From: Candidatus Electryonea clarkiae
GTDB lineage: Bacteria > Electryoneota > Electryoneia > Electryoneales > Electryoneaceae
Assembly (NCBI GenBank): GCA_030765455.1
Contig: JAVCCM010000054.1
Location: 1 to 38,561 of the forward strand
DNA length: 38,561 nucleotides
Reading direction: 5' to 3'
The notes beneath the pieces were generated by a model. That model worked only from the letters and a program-made list of their open reading frames with translations, had not been told where the DNA came from and made no database searches. Both the position numbers and the translations under genes were made by a program. This document shows, in pieces, positions 17,804 to 25,568 of this stretch; the first letter of the stretch is position 1; the number at the start of each line of letters is the position of its first letter.

Positions 17804-18025
17804 ATGACTCGTCAACACACAGCAATCATCGAACGTGAAGGTGATGGTTATGTGGCATTATGCCCGGAGCTTGATATTGCCAGCCAGGGAGATACTATCG
17901 AATCCGCACGCGAGAATCTCCGTGAAGCATTAGAGTTATTCTTTGAATCAGCCTCTTCGGAAGAGATAGAAACCCGTCTGAATAGAAATGTTTATATAAC
18001 CCAGATTGAGGTCGCAGTTGCCTAA
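17804..18025 (+). CDS. hicB: HicB-family antitoxin (partner hicA is disrupted)
   Basis: This 73-residue protein (TAIIEREGDGYVALCPELDIASQG, then ARENLREALELFFESA) has the single HicB fold, the degraded RNase-H-like antitoxin domain. The C-terminus (NVYITQIEVAVA) is complete. The ATG at 17804 follows GTGGAGGTAAAG. The last codons overlap the start of hicA (TTG at 18018) by 8 bases, the usual coupling. Because hicA is broken by a MITE, this antitoxin is now probably an orphan, though it could still bind other HicA proteins. A truncated near-copy lies at 21196. Confidence 0.88.
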   Translation: MTRQHTAIIEREGDGYVALCPELDIASQGDTIESARENLREALELFFESASSEEIETRLNRNVYITQIEVAVA

Positions 18026-18603
18026 ACTCCGAGTCCTGTCTGGAAAAGAGGTCTGCTCTATAGTGTCTATACTGGTTCTTGAAAGTATTGCGTCATGTTT
18101 ATTGCTAAAAGTCTGGTTATTCCATGTGTTAATGATAAAGTAAAATTATCAGAAACTTGGAGTCGATCAGTTAAAAAGAAAACAACAAACCGCAGAGAAC
18201 ACAAAGTATGCACTAAGATCACAGAGACAATCTCCGTGCTCTTTGCGAATTCTTTGAGTACTTTGTGGTTTTTCTTTTTAGTGCTGCTGAAGCAGAGATC
18301 GTTCAAGTATGTGTTATATATTAATGAGGCAAAACTTTCAAGAAATAGTATAAAAACGGTTTCTTTGAAATCAGAAGACGAGGAAGCCATGTAGTGATGC
18401 AGAAGAAATTGAGTGGAACTACGATTACTATCCCCGTTCCGGATCATAAAGAAGTCCGAATCGGGACATTACTCTCGATAATAAGACAATCTGGTCTATC
18501 ACGTAATACTTTGAGAATTAGTTTGCTGCGCGAATCGGAGATTCATCTGCCTCAGGCTGCCCAGCGCTTACTTTCGCCACAGTTCTATTTCTCCGGAGAA
18601 TAA
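18018..18603 (+). pseudogene. hicA: hicA toxin gene split by a MITE and with a 3' frameshift
   Basis: The N-terminal part, from TTG at 18018, encodes LPKLRVLSGKEVCSIVS and then runs into the inserted element. The rest resumes after it at 18353 as KNGFFEIRRRGSHVVMQKK, with the catalytic His in the GSH motif, then TTITIPVPDHKEVRIGTLL and IIRQSGLSRNT. Deleting 18070-18352 (the element plus one TA) joins the two parts in frame and leaves eight residues between SGKE and GF, the spacing usual in HicA. A second lesion follows: one T appears to be missing in ACTTTGAGAATTAG near 18511, so the expected end (NTFEN, stop 18519-18521) is replaced by a longer tail ending at 18603. The toxin is very likely inactive. 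Confidence 0.88.
18070..18350. mobile_element. MITE (~281 bp) with terminal inverted repeats and TA target duplication, inserted in hicA
   Basis: The left end starts TACTGGTTCTTGAAAGT and the right end finishes ACTTTCAAGAAATAGTA. The termini pair over 27 bases (18070-18096 against 18324-18350) with four mismatches. TA is present on both outer sides (18068-18069 and 18351-18352). There is no transposase gene; the interior is the palindromic ACCGCAGAGAACACAAAG repeat also seen at 14547 and 36790. TA duplication and these end features suggest mobilisation by an IS630/Tc1-mariner-type transposase, which is an inference. Short frames inside are not genes. Confidence 0.88.
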
Positions 18604-18609
18604 AGATTC

Positions 18610-18630
18610 GTCGGATTTGGTAAATCCGAC
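18610..18630. repeat. Perfect 9-bp hairpin upstream of the antiporter gene
   Basis: GTCGGATTT and AAATCCGAC are exact complements with a GGT loop. No T-run follows on either strand, so it is more likely a small palindromic repeat than an intrinsic terminator. It lies 62 bases before the antiporter start. Confidence 0.6.
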
Positions 18631-18691
18631 CACTCATGATAAGTTCGAAGCCACATTTAAAAGCTGTTCAAAAACTTTAAAGATGTGAAAT

Positions 18692-20338
18692 ATGAATGAA
18701 TTAGATATACTTCGTGATCTGCTTGTAATTTTCAGCGGGGCTGTTGTTGTTGTCGTACTGCTTCGGAAATTAGGGATTCCGACTATTGTAGGGTTTATTG
18801 TTACCGGAGTCCTGGTGGGTCCGGAGGCACTCAAACTTGTGAATAACACACATGAGGTAGAAGTATTAGCTGAAGTGGGTGTGGTATTGCTTTTGTTTGG
18901 GATCGGACTTGAGCTTTCATTGTCAAAACTTAGACGGTTATGGAAAGCGATAATTATTGGCGGTTCCATTCAAGTAATTCTGACGATTTTGTCTGTAGTA
19001 GTGATTGGATACTTCTTTGAATTATCGTTGAATGCTACAATTTTCCTTGGTTTTATTATCGCTGTATCAAGTACTGCAATTGTGTTACGTGGTCTCTCAT
19101 CTCGTGGAGAATTAGACACGCCACATGGACGTTTTGTTCTTGGAATACTGGTTTTTCAGGATCTCTGTGTCATTCCCATGATACTGGCAATTCCCTTTCT
19201 CACGGGCTGGGGCGGCTCCGGTCAAGAAGCTGCTATTGCCATCGGGAAAGCAATACTGATCCTGGTTATTGTAATCCTTGCCGGTCGTTTTTTAGTACCG
19301 CGGCTTCTTGAATTTGTGGCACGAACCCGGCAGCGTGAATTGTTCGTTTTAGCGCTGTTCCTGATCTGCATCGGGACTGCCTGGATTTTATCACAAGCTG
19401 GAATATCCCTTGCATTAGGCGCCTTCCTTGCCGGACTGGTAGTTTCCGGGAGCGAGTACCGGCATCAGGCGTTATCAGAGCTTATTCCATTCCGTGAAGT
19501 ATTGGCGAGTGTCTTTTTTATTTCAGTCGGAATGATGCTTGATCCTGCCGAAGTTGTTCAAAACACAGGATCAATTATTGGATTATTAAGCCTGATCCTT
19601 TTTGGTAAATTTCTTATTGTTTTTTTGACAGCCTCATTGATGAAATTACCTTTTCGTATTCGTATTCTCACGGGCGCTGCCCTGGCGCAAGTGGGTGAAT
19701 TCGCTTTTGTGATACTCAAAGCCGGAGGGGGTTCCGGAATTCTCGACACCGGGTTATATAATAATCTTTTAGCTGCAATTATTCTGTCCATGTTGATTAC
19801 GCCCCTGGCGATTGCTTACGCTCCTCGCCTTGCGCGCGAAATGTGTAAAGTTTCCTGGTTGACTCAGCTTATGAAAGTAAAAGCCCCGGAGGAGGTACAC
19901 GCTGAAAAGATGAAGGATCACGTTATTATCGCAGGTTATGGATTGACCGGTCAGGAGCTGTCGGAAGAGCTTCTCAAGCAAAACATTCCTTTTGTAGTAG
20001 CTGATCTGAATATTGACAACATTCATCGCGCAAACAGGGATGGACGTCCTGTAGTACTTGGAGATATCAGCAGCCCACAGGTTCTAATAGAACTTGGTCT
20101 GGAGCAAGCTGGTCTCCTTGTTGTCGCAATTAACGATTCTAAAGGTACCGAGATGGTGATAAAAACAGCGAAACAGATAAACTCTTCTGTACCTGTAATC
20201 GCACGTACACAATATGCGGACGACACAGCAAGCCTGCTTGCGGCAGGTGCAAACGAAGTTATTACATCTGAATATGAAGCCGCACGAGAAATCAGGAAAC
20301 GGGTGACAAATTTCATATCAAACAGTTATACGACGTGA
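18692..20338 (+). CDS. CPA2-family monovalent cation:proton antiporter with RCK/TrkA-N domain (KefB/YbaL-like)
   Basis: In this 548-residue protein, residues 1 to about 390 form the Na+/H+ exchanger membrane domain with some 11-12 hydrophobic segments (LGIPTIVGFIVTGVLVGPE, LLLFGIGLELSLSKL, AVSSTAIVLRGL, VFQDLCVIPM and GAALAQVGEFAFV are family hallmarks). Residues 409-540 are a Rossmann TrkA-N domain (HVIIAGYGLTGQEL, then ADLN and VLGDISSPQVLIE) that binds nucleotide and gates transport. It should exchange K+ or Na+ for H+ in the inner membrane. It stops after TrkA-N and lacks the TrkA-C domain many relatives carry. The ribosome binding site is weak. The gene is single, flanked by toxin remnants and a TPR lipoprotein gene. 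Confidence 0.9.
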   Translation: MNELDILRDLLVIFSGAVVVVVLLRKLGIPTIVGFIVTGVLVGPEALKLVNNTHEVEVLAEVGVVLLLFGIGLELSLSKLRRLWKAIIIGGSIQVILTILSVVVIGYFFELSLNATIFLGFIIAVSSTAIVLRGLSSRGELDTPHGRFVLGILVFQDLCVIPMILAIPFLTGWGGSGQEAAIAIGKAILILVIVILAGRFLVPRLLEFVARTRQRELFVLALFLICIGTAWILSQAGISLALGAFLAGLVVSGSEYRHQALSELIPFREVLASVFFISVGMMLDPAEVVQNTGSIIGLLSLILFGKFLIVFLTASLMKLPFRIRILTGAALAQVGEFAFVILKAGGGSGILDTGLYNNLLAAIILSMLITPLAIAYAPRLAREMCKVSWLTQLMKVKAPEEVHAEKMKDHVIIAGYGLTGQELSEELLKQNIPFVVADLNIDNIHRANRDGRPVVLGDISSPQVLIELGLEQAGLLVVAINDSKGTEMVIKTAKQINSSVPVIARTQYADDTASLLAAGANEVITSEYEAAREIRKRVTNFISNSYTT

Positions 20339-20468
20339 AATATCGCGATGCCCGGAAGCAAATTCGTGTTTTGTAGGGGCAGGATTTATCCGCCCGTGCC
20401 TGAGTCAATAGGATTGGGAGGGTTAATCCTGCGCATACATAATCATTTTGAAAAGAGGAAATATCCTG

Positions 20469-21122
20469 ATGCTAAATAGAAGAATATCAATATCATTGAA
20501 AACACTTCTGTTGTCCATTATCGGGATCATTATTATCTCCTGTTCAAAATCGCCCGAGAGATATTTTGCTTTGAGTGATCAAGCCTTCAAAGAAAAAAAT
20601 TATGTAAAAGCTATTGAATGCCTTGATCAAGCTATAGAAATAAATCCTGATTATGCACGAGCGTACTATTCCCGGGGAAGTATCCGGGGAATTTTCCAGG
20701 ATAAACCTGGAGATGCTATTCAAGATCTGAGAAAAGCAGTGAAGATTAAATCTGGTTATTCCGAGGCTTGGCGTCAGCTTGGTATATGTTATAGTAAAAT
20801 AGATAGTTTCAGCCTGGGAGTGGAAGCTCTTAATGAAGCGATCAGACTCAAACCGGATTTTTGGGAAGCGATCTTCGCCAGGGCGCTTGCTTATCACAGG
20901 GACAAGAAAGATTCACTGGCAATCCTTGATTATAACAGGGTCATAGAAATTTCTCCGGAATTGATTGATGGATACTTGTTCAGAGCATCATCATATGAGT
21001 CACTTGGTAATTATGAAAATGCGTTAAAAGACTATTCAAAAGTACTTGAAATAGATAGTACTCACACTGGTGCATTAGGAAACAGATGGTTACTATATCA
21101 AAAAATGGGGATGAAAGAGTAG
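20469..21122 (+). CDS. Tetratricopeptide-repeat lipoprotein
   Basis: This 217-residue product has an N-terminal signal with lipobox (SIIGIIIISCSKSPE, Cys near 25) and then five consecutive TPR-type units (for example YVKAIECLDQAIEINPDYA, AIQDLRKAVKIKSGYSEA, GVEALNEAIRLKPDFWEA, AILDYNRVIEISPEL and ALKDYSKVLEIDSTH). It is predicted to be anchored in a membrane facing the periplasm and to mediate protein contacts; the partner is unknown. The ATG at 20469 follows AAGAGG at a somewhat long spacing; an in-frame TTG 7 codons upstream is the alternative. Between the antiporter and this gene is a GGGGCAGGATT-type palindromic repeat. Confidence 0.85.
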   Translation: MLNRRISISLKTLLLSIIGIIIISCSKSPERYFALSDQAFKEKNYVKAIECLDQAIEINPDYARAYYSRGSIRGIFQDKPGDAIQDLRKAVKIKSGYSEAWRQLGICYSKIDSFSLGVEALNEAIRLKPDFWEAIFARALAYHRDKKDSLAILDYNRVIEISPELIDGYLFRASSYESLGNYENALKDYSKVLEIDSTHTGALGNRWLLYQKMGMKE

Positions 21123-21195
21123 GCGGGAAATCAAATTTCCACCAACCCTTGGGACGCTACCTTTTAGAGTCAAGTCCTGAAACGTGGAGGTAAAG

Positions 21196-21375
21196 ATGAC
21201 TCGTCAACACACAGCAATCATCGAACGCGAAGGTGATGGTTTTGTGGCATTATGCCCGGAGCTTGATATTGCCAGCCAGGGAGATTTTATCGAATCCGCA
21301 AGCGAGAACCTCCGTGAAGCATTAGAGTTATTCTTCGAATCAGCTTCCCCGGAAGAGATAAACACACGTTGTTAA
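21196..21375 (+). pseudogene. Truncated near-copy of hicB
   Basis: From GTGGAGGTAAAGATG onward this matches the hicB at 17804 almost base for base, including the ribosome binding site, giving TAIIEREGDGFVALCPELDI and continuing to SPEEI. Then the sequence diverges and stops after 59 residues (INTRC), so the final strand of HicB is missing, and no hicA follows it. The similarity spans about 21178-21366 against 17786-17974. It is probably a partial duplication. It could still be translated; whether the shortened protein folds is unclear. Confidence 0.75.
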
Positions 21376-21467
21376 ATCGCGAGCTTTGCTTCTTTGCAAC
21401 TATGCGTGAAATGATGTTATATTATAATTGGTGTGCTCGAAATCTTTAATATCAGGATATAAAAGAC

Positions 21468-21659
21468 ATGGAAAAGAAAAAATTCGTTTATTGCGAAGAA
21501 GATGGAATGTGGATCGGCTGGCTCGAGGAGTTTCCGGACTACAGATCGCAGGGGGAAACTTTAGAAGAACTAAAAGAAAATCTCCTGGATATCTATGATG
21601 AACTCACCAGCGGCAGGATATCTAATGTACATCGCGTGGGAGAGCTGGTAGTCGGATGA
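21468..21659 (+). CDS. hicB: HicB-family antitoxin (second, intact pair)
   Basis: This 63-residue protein (KFVYCEEDGMWIGWLEEFPDY, then GETLEELKENLLDIYDELTSG) is a short HicB-type antitoxin, clearly different from the copies at 17804 and 21196. The last codon and stop overlap the ATG of the downstream hicA (ATGA at 21656-21659). A TATAAT at 21423-21428 is a candidate -10 box. Unlike the upstream hicB genes it has an intact partner, so this is probably the working module of the region. Confidence 0.82.
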   Translation: MEKKKFVYCEEDGMWIGWLEEFPDYRSQGETLEELKENLLDIYDELTSGRISNVHRVGELVVG

Positions 21660-21832
21660 AACGACGGGAACTCATCAAGAAATTAGCGAAGATGGGTTGC
21701 ATTTTCATACGCCATGGCAAAAAACACGACTGGTATCAGAATCCCGCAACAAAAAAATCCCAACCTGTTCCACGCCATACGGAGATAAAAGACAGCCTGG
21801 CAAAGCATATCATAAAGATGTTGAAATCATAG
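21656..21832 (+). CDS. hicA: HicA-family mRNA interferase toxin (58 residues)
   Basis: The ATG overlaps the hicB stop. The protein begins MKRRELIKKLAKMGCIFIRH and continues GKKHDWYQNPATKKSQPVPR and HTEIKDSLAKHIIKMLKS: the compact double-stranded-RNA-binding-like HicA fold, with the active-site His in the GKKHDWY segment and the PVPRHTEI strand typical of the family. HicA toxins cut mRNA and are neutralised by HicB. The gene is short and easily overlooked. No frameshift or truncation is visible. Confidence 0.85.
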   Translation: MKRRELIKKLAKMGCIFIRHGKKHDWYQNPATKKSQPVPRHTEIKDSLAKHIIKMLKS

Positions 21833-21873
21833 AATGACCGAAATGAAGAATTGTTTAACATTAACTTATTGTC

Positions 21874-21931
21874 TCACGCAAAGGCGCTAAGGGGCAAAGA
21901 GAGTTAAGGTTTAATTCCTTCCAATAAAAAA
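21874..21931. repeat. Dispersed repeat (TCACGCAAAGGCGCTAAGG), copy 2
   Basis: It shares its first 27 bases exactly with 17638-17664. It lies 42 bases after the second hicA stop. Confidence 0.65.
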
Positions 21932-21945
21932 GATTGACCGGATCA

Positions 21946-21987
21946 CCAACGTCGAGCGTTACTACGCTATGGTTCGTAGAATCCGAT
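21946..21987. repeat. 42-bp dispersed repeat, copy 3 (diverged)
   Basis: AACGTCGAGCGTTACTACGC and GGTTCGTAGAATCCGA align over the full 42 bases with 15492-15533 and 16255-16296. Confidence 0.6.
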
Positions 21988-22053
21988 AAACATACTACAT
22001 CAATGGCGAGGTTGAACATAATTGGTTAACAGGTAATAATCATAATAATCCAG

Positions 22054-24651
22054 TTACCGGATAATTGATTTTCCGTTTTTTGCATGTTCTGCATTAATAG
22101 TATTAAGATAATCGATTGCGTTATCGATCAGTGAATTGGCGTACTCCGTATTATGCGCGCCGCGGCTTCCGTCATTTTTTACAAAAGCATAAGCGTAAGC
22201 AGCTTCTCTCTGCGCATAAGTTGTTAGTGTTGTATCACCAATGTCATTCTCATCATCAACACCGATAAGTTCAAGTAACTGCACCAATTTTGCATCAATT
22301 CCAGCCATTCCGCCGGCACCCATGTCAATATCGGTAAATTCTATCGCACCGGGGTGGCAGGTAGTACAGCCGCGAATGTTAGCTTCGAAATCATGACCAA
22401 AGGTTGGTCCGTCTGCCTCACCACGGGGAACAGTAGTCATGTGGCAACTGACACAGCCATCTTCCAAACCCTGGTGTGTTGCCATACGATTGTAATTATA
22501 ACCTTCGATCTCGTATGAGCCGTTTCCAACAAACATGTCCATCTGGGGGCTGCCATGTGGACCAAAGCTGAAGGAACCATTAGCGAGTTGTTCAAGGACA
22601 TTATCAACATCACGTCGAGCATGATGACATTGGACACAAATCTGGCCAGCCCCATAACCGGTCATTGTGCCGTTGCCGCCTGACACTTCCGCGTCGTAGA
22701 GTACGGTAAAGTCTTCCATGGTACGGAGATAATAGTCGTCTCCTCCGTGAGGATCATGACAGGTGATACACCCGATCAGATTGTACTCTTCCCACTCCGG
22801 CTCCCAACCGGCAAAATCATCATCGTTGGCAATGATGAATCCTTCGGAGGTATGACACTCAAACCCACAACTTGTATAATGTTCATTGCGCCAAAACTCA
22901 ATAGTAGGCAAATCTTCGTTGTGTCCAATGACATTGTGACCTGAATTATTCCATTCATCTCCCTGGTGGTGGCAATCTGCGCAAACAGCCAATGATTCGC
23001 CATTTTCATCTGCACGTGTAGCGAAGGAAATTTCACCATGATCCTGGTCGAATTGTCCTCCCATGGGTCCATGACATGATTCACATTGCACACCTTCCAG
23101 CGCCTCTCTGCGGGCTGCGGCTTCTTCGGTGTCAAGTCCAAAATAATCGTCATACCCGTGATGATCCGGACCGTACTCTACTATAACCGTGTCGCCGTAT
23201 GAAACTTCAGAATCCCATCCGGTGGTGTGACATCTCAGACAATAAGGGTTGTTTTCAGTGCCTTCGGCAACTAAATACTCATAAGCCTCAGCATGATGTG
23301 ATTCTTCCCATTGTGTAACATTATCACCATGACAATGAGCACAGTCTTTGCCCCTGTTTCCGAGGTATGTGTATCCTTCAAAGGTTGTAAAAGACCAGAC
23401 CGGACCTTGGGTTTCATTGTCTAACTCATTCCGGTAATTTGACACATTTTTATTTGAGTAATTATGCAAATTTAATTCAGCTAATTTCATATTTTTTCCG
23501 GAAGCCGATCTTTTTGCAATAAGTCGTGATGATACTGGAATAATACCTTCTCCACCTGTTAATAAACCATCCCTGCCATCTTTGGCGATAATCTGCCAGT
23601 AGTGTGTTGTATTTTGTCCCAATTGTTCAGGAGTATATGTTGTAACTGCAAGGTTTGTCTCAACCGGGGATAGAGGAAGAGTTGTTCCAAAATAAACGTC
23701 ATAAGTAAGTGAATCACCATCAGGATCGTAGCAAATCCAGGATAAAGTTGGTACTAATGAGAATTCAGTTGCACCATCTTCCGGATTTGGAAACCTGGGC
23801 TCATTGGGAGGATGGTTCTCTCCTCGTTCTGTCGTAAATGACCAGACAGGACTGGCGGTAGAATTATCCAACTCATTCTGAAAACTTGGTCCCTCCCCAT
23901 TAGAGTTCTTGATCAGGACTGAATTAGCCCTATCTAAATTTCTTCGGAAAGCCAGTTTCTTGTCAACAAGTCGTGATGACACTTGAACAGCGCCTTCTTT
24001 ACCATCTGATAAACCAAACCAGCCTTCGATGGCGATAACCTGCCAATAGTAAGTTGTATTTGGATACAATAGCTCCGGAGTAAAAGTAGTATCTCTCATA
24101 ATTAAACCCAATGCCCCCTCTGTAGGAGGGTTGCTATCCCCATAATAAACGCGATAAAACAATGGGTCACCGTCCTGATCGCTACAGGACCAACTCAATG
24201 TAGCTGAAATTGATACATCTGTTGAACTGTCAGCAGGTGAAGGGTTTGAAGGGATTTCAGGAGGATGGTTTGCGATAGTAGTAAACGACCACAAATCTCC
24301 TATGGTCTCATTATCATGATTATCCCTGGCAACGACTTTCCAATAGTAAGTTGTATAATAAAATAGGGTTCCAGGATCAAAAGTTGAGTTATCCTGATTA
24401 TCGCTGACTTTTTGAGGATTTGAAGAAGTGTCCAAATAGACATCATAAGTCAAGGTATCTCCGTCAGGATCGCTGCAGGTCCAGCTTAAGGTTAGAGAAA
24501 TCGGATTATCAACGGAACTATCAGGAGGCGACAGATTTGACGGGACTGAAGGCGCCTGGTTCGATGGTCCGGTACCGTTGCCGTTGTTATTCTCGTCATC
24601 TTCACAGCTAAAGAACAACACTATCAGGAAAAGTAATGCTAACTTTTTCAT
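22054..24651 (-). CDS. Lipoprotein with Fn3-like repeats and a nine-haem cytochrome c region
   Basis: This 865-residue protein has a lipobox signal (LALLFLIVLFFSCEDDE) and an Asn/Gly linker. Three Fn3-like repeats follow to about residue 430 (each with LSW-C-DPDGD and YYW--- ending PVWSFTT or LWSFTT). Nine haem-attachment motifs lie between residues 437 and 766. Eight are CxxCH (CAHCH, CLRCH, CESCH, CADCH, CITCH, CVQCH, CVSCH, CTTCH) and one is CGFECH, a CX3CH variant. The ATG at 24651 follows AGAGGTGGAG. It is likely an outer-membrane-attached electron carrier or extracellular redox enzyme. Its partner and acceptor are unknown, and I cannot assign it to a named cytochrome family. Fn3 repeats 2 and 3 carry a shared ~50-residue insert. 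Confidence 0.88.
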   Translation of the reverse strand: MKKLALLFLIVLFFSCEDDENNNGNGTGPSNQAPSVPSNLSPPDSSVDNPISLTLSWTCSDPDGDTLTYDVYLDTSSNPQKVSDNQDNSTFDPGTLFYYTTYYWKVVARDNHDNETIGDLWSFTTIANHPPEIPSNPSPADSSTDVSISATLSWSCSDQDGDPLFYRVYYGDSNPPTEGALGLIMRDTTFTPELLYPNTTYYWQVIAIEGWFGLSDGKEGAVQVSSRLVDKKLAFRRNLDRANSVLIKNSNGEGPSFQNELDNSTASPVWSFTTERGENHPPNEPRFPNPEDGATEFSLVPTLSWICYDPDGDSLTYDVYFGTTLPLSPVETNLAVTTYTPEQLGQNTTHYWQIIAKDGRDGLLTGGEGIIPVSSRLIAKRSASGKNMKLAELNLHNYSNKNVSNYRNELDNETQGPVWSFTTFEGYTYLGNRGKDCAHCHGDNVTQWEESHHAEAYEYLVAEGTENNPYCLRCHTTGWDSEVSYGDTVIVEYGPDHHGYDDYFGLDTEEAAARREALEGVQCESCHGPMGGQFDQDHGEISFATRADENGESLAVCADCHHQGDEWNNSGHNVIGHNEDLPTIEFWRNEHYTSCGFECHTSEGFIIANDDDFAGWEPEWEEYNLIGCITCHDPHGGDDYYLRTMEDFTVLYDAEVSGGNGTMTGYGAGQICVQCHHARRDVDNVLEQLANGSFSFGPHGSPQMDMFVGNGSYEIEGYNYNRMATHQGLEDGCVSCHMTTVPRGEADGPTFGHDFEANIRGCTTCHPGAIEFTDIDMGAGGMAGIDAKLVQLLELIGVDDENDIGDTTLTTYAQREAAYAYAFVKNDGSRGAHNTEYANSLIDNAIDYLNTINAEHAKNGKSIIR
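23411..23560 (-). repeat. In-frame ~50-residue insert in the third Fn3 unit (copy 2)
   Basis: It encodes a segment with GGEG, PVSSRLIAKR and RNELDNET before PVWSFTT. It matches 23857-24010 at protein and DNA level, while the first Fn3 unit lacks it and runs directly from the RDNHDNET loop to LWSFTT. Confidence 0.6.
23857..24010 (-). repeat. In-frame ~50-residue insert in the second Fn3 unit (copy 1)
   Basis: It encodes GKEG, QVSSRLVDKK and QNELDNST before PVWSFTT, at the same loop position as the copy at 23411-23560. The composition (Asn, Ser, Lys) suggests a flexible linker. It arose either by Fn3-unit duplication after one insertion or by two insertions. Confidence 0.6.
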
Positions 24652-24801
24652 CTCCACCTCTTCTCGTTAAGGATATATCAATATATGCTATAATAGAGGC
24701 GAATAACAAACAAGAGAAAGTGATCTTGATAATTAAATAACTAAGTAGGAGAATGTTCTCCGAACCCGGCTTGCATCGATATATGAAAAATAGAGGAATT
24801 T

Positions 24802-25512
24802 TTATTTGTCATAATTATACTCGAACATGGAATCATCGGGTAGAATTTCCATTCCGCGATCCATCTCTACGATTTTTATTCCCGGTTGATTCAGATGATA
24901 AGCGTAGTTGAGGAATATCAGGGTTTGATTCAAGCTTTCTATTATCCTCCCGGCTTCTGCCGTCCCAATGTCATAAGCGGTAAATCCCATTTCTTTGATC
25001 AACAGGGTTGTGCGATGTTTTGCCTCGAGATCATCGCCACAGATCAAAATATCTGAATTTGGCGTCATACCGTAATTGAAAAGCATGGTTGCCGATACAG
25101 TTTTGAAGGCTGCTACAACATCTGCATCTTCACCGAGAATCGCCTGTGCCTGCTCAATGGCAGATCCTTCAGGAGGAAAGATCAATTTCAATTGATCTTC
25201 GGGATCAGAAGGAACCGTGACATCAATTACAAGCTGTTCATCAATCAGGGGAGCTATCAGTTTCAGGATTTCCTCATGAGCGGACATCGGTACAGTAACA
25301 AACACGATATCAGCATTCCGAACTGCATCTTCGTTCAAGCTGCCTTCGAACTTTTCCGGGGGAAGTTTGACCTTTTGTGGCAAGCCCTTCGCTAACGCTT
25401 TTGATCGTTTTTCATCCCTTGAACCGATTACTGCAGTATGTCCCGCATATACTATCCTGGTAGCGATTCCCGCTCCCTGCCAGCCGGTGCCGCCAACAAT
25501 TGCACATTTCAT
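24802..25512 (-). CDS. NADPH-dependent F420 reductase-like protein (NPDR family)
   Basis: This 236-residue protein is of family length. AIVGGTGWQGAGIATRIVYAGH is a Rossmann loop at residues 4-25, followed by IGSRDEKRS, whose Arg suits NADP(H). FVTVPMSAHEEIL, VIDVTVPS and AAFKTVSA follow the F420-dependent NADP oxidoreductase pattern, and the C-terminal EAGRIIESLNQTLI segment matches too. The reaction would be hydride transfer between NADP(H) and cofactor F420. It lies 56 bases after a luciferase-like gene on the same strand, consistent with an F420-using cassette. Some relatives outside F420-making organisms reduce other substrates, so use of F420 here is inferred. GAGGAAA precedes the ATG. 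Confidence 0.8.
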   Translation of the reverse strand: MKCAIVGGTGWQGAGIATRIVYAGHTAVIGSRDEKRSKALAKGLPQKVKLPPEKFEGSLNEDAVRNADIVFVTVPMSAHEEILKLIAPLIDEQLVIDVTVPSDPEDQLKLIFPPEGSAIEQAQAILGEDADVVAAFKTVSATMLFNYGMTPNSDILICGDDLEAKHRTTLLIKEMGFTAYDIGTAEAGRIIESLNQTLIFLNYAYHLNQPGIKIVEMDRGMEILPDDSMFEYNYDK

Positions 25513-25568
25513 GATTTTCCTCTATGGTAGAAATACCTGGGTCTATAAATACCGGTAGCTGATAAGCA

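Noticed and set aside
18095..18447. Open frames on both strands inside and around 18067-18447
   Set aside because: They lie within the MITE and its terminal repeats, show only repeat-derived sequence and have no ribosome binding site.
18610..18630. Hairpin considered as the terminator of the hicBA region
   Set aside because: No T-run follows the stem on either strand.
20370..20435. GGGGCAGGATT and AATCCTGC pairing between antiporter and TPR genes considered as a CRISPR-like or regulatory unit
   Set aside because: Only one pair of short arms, no spacer pattern; most likely a common dispersed palindromic repeat.
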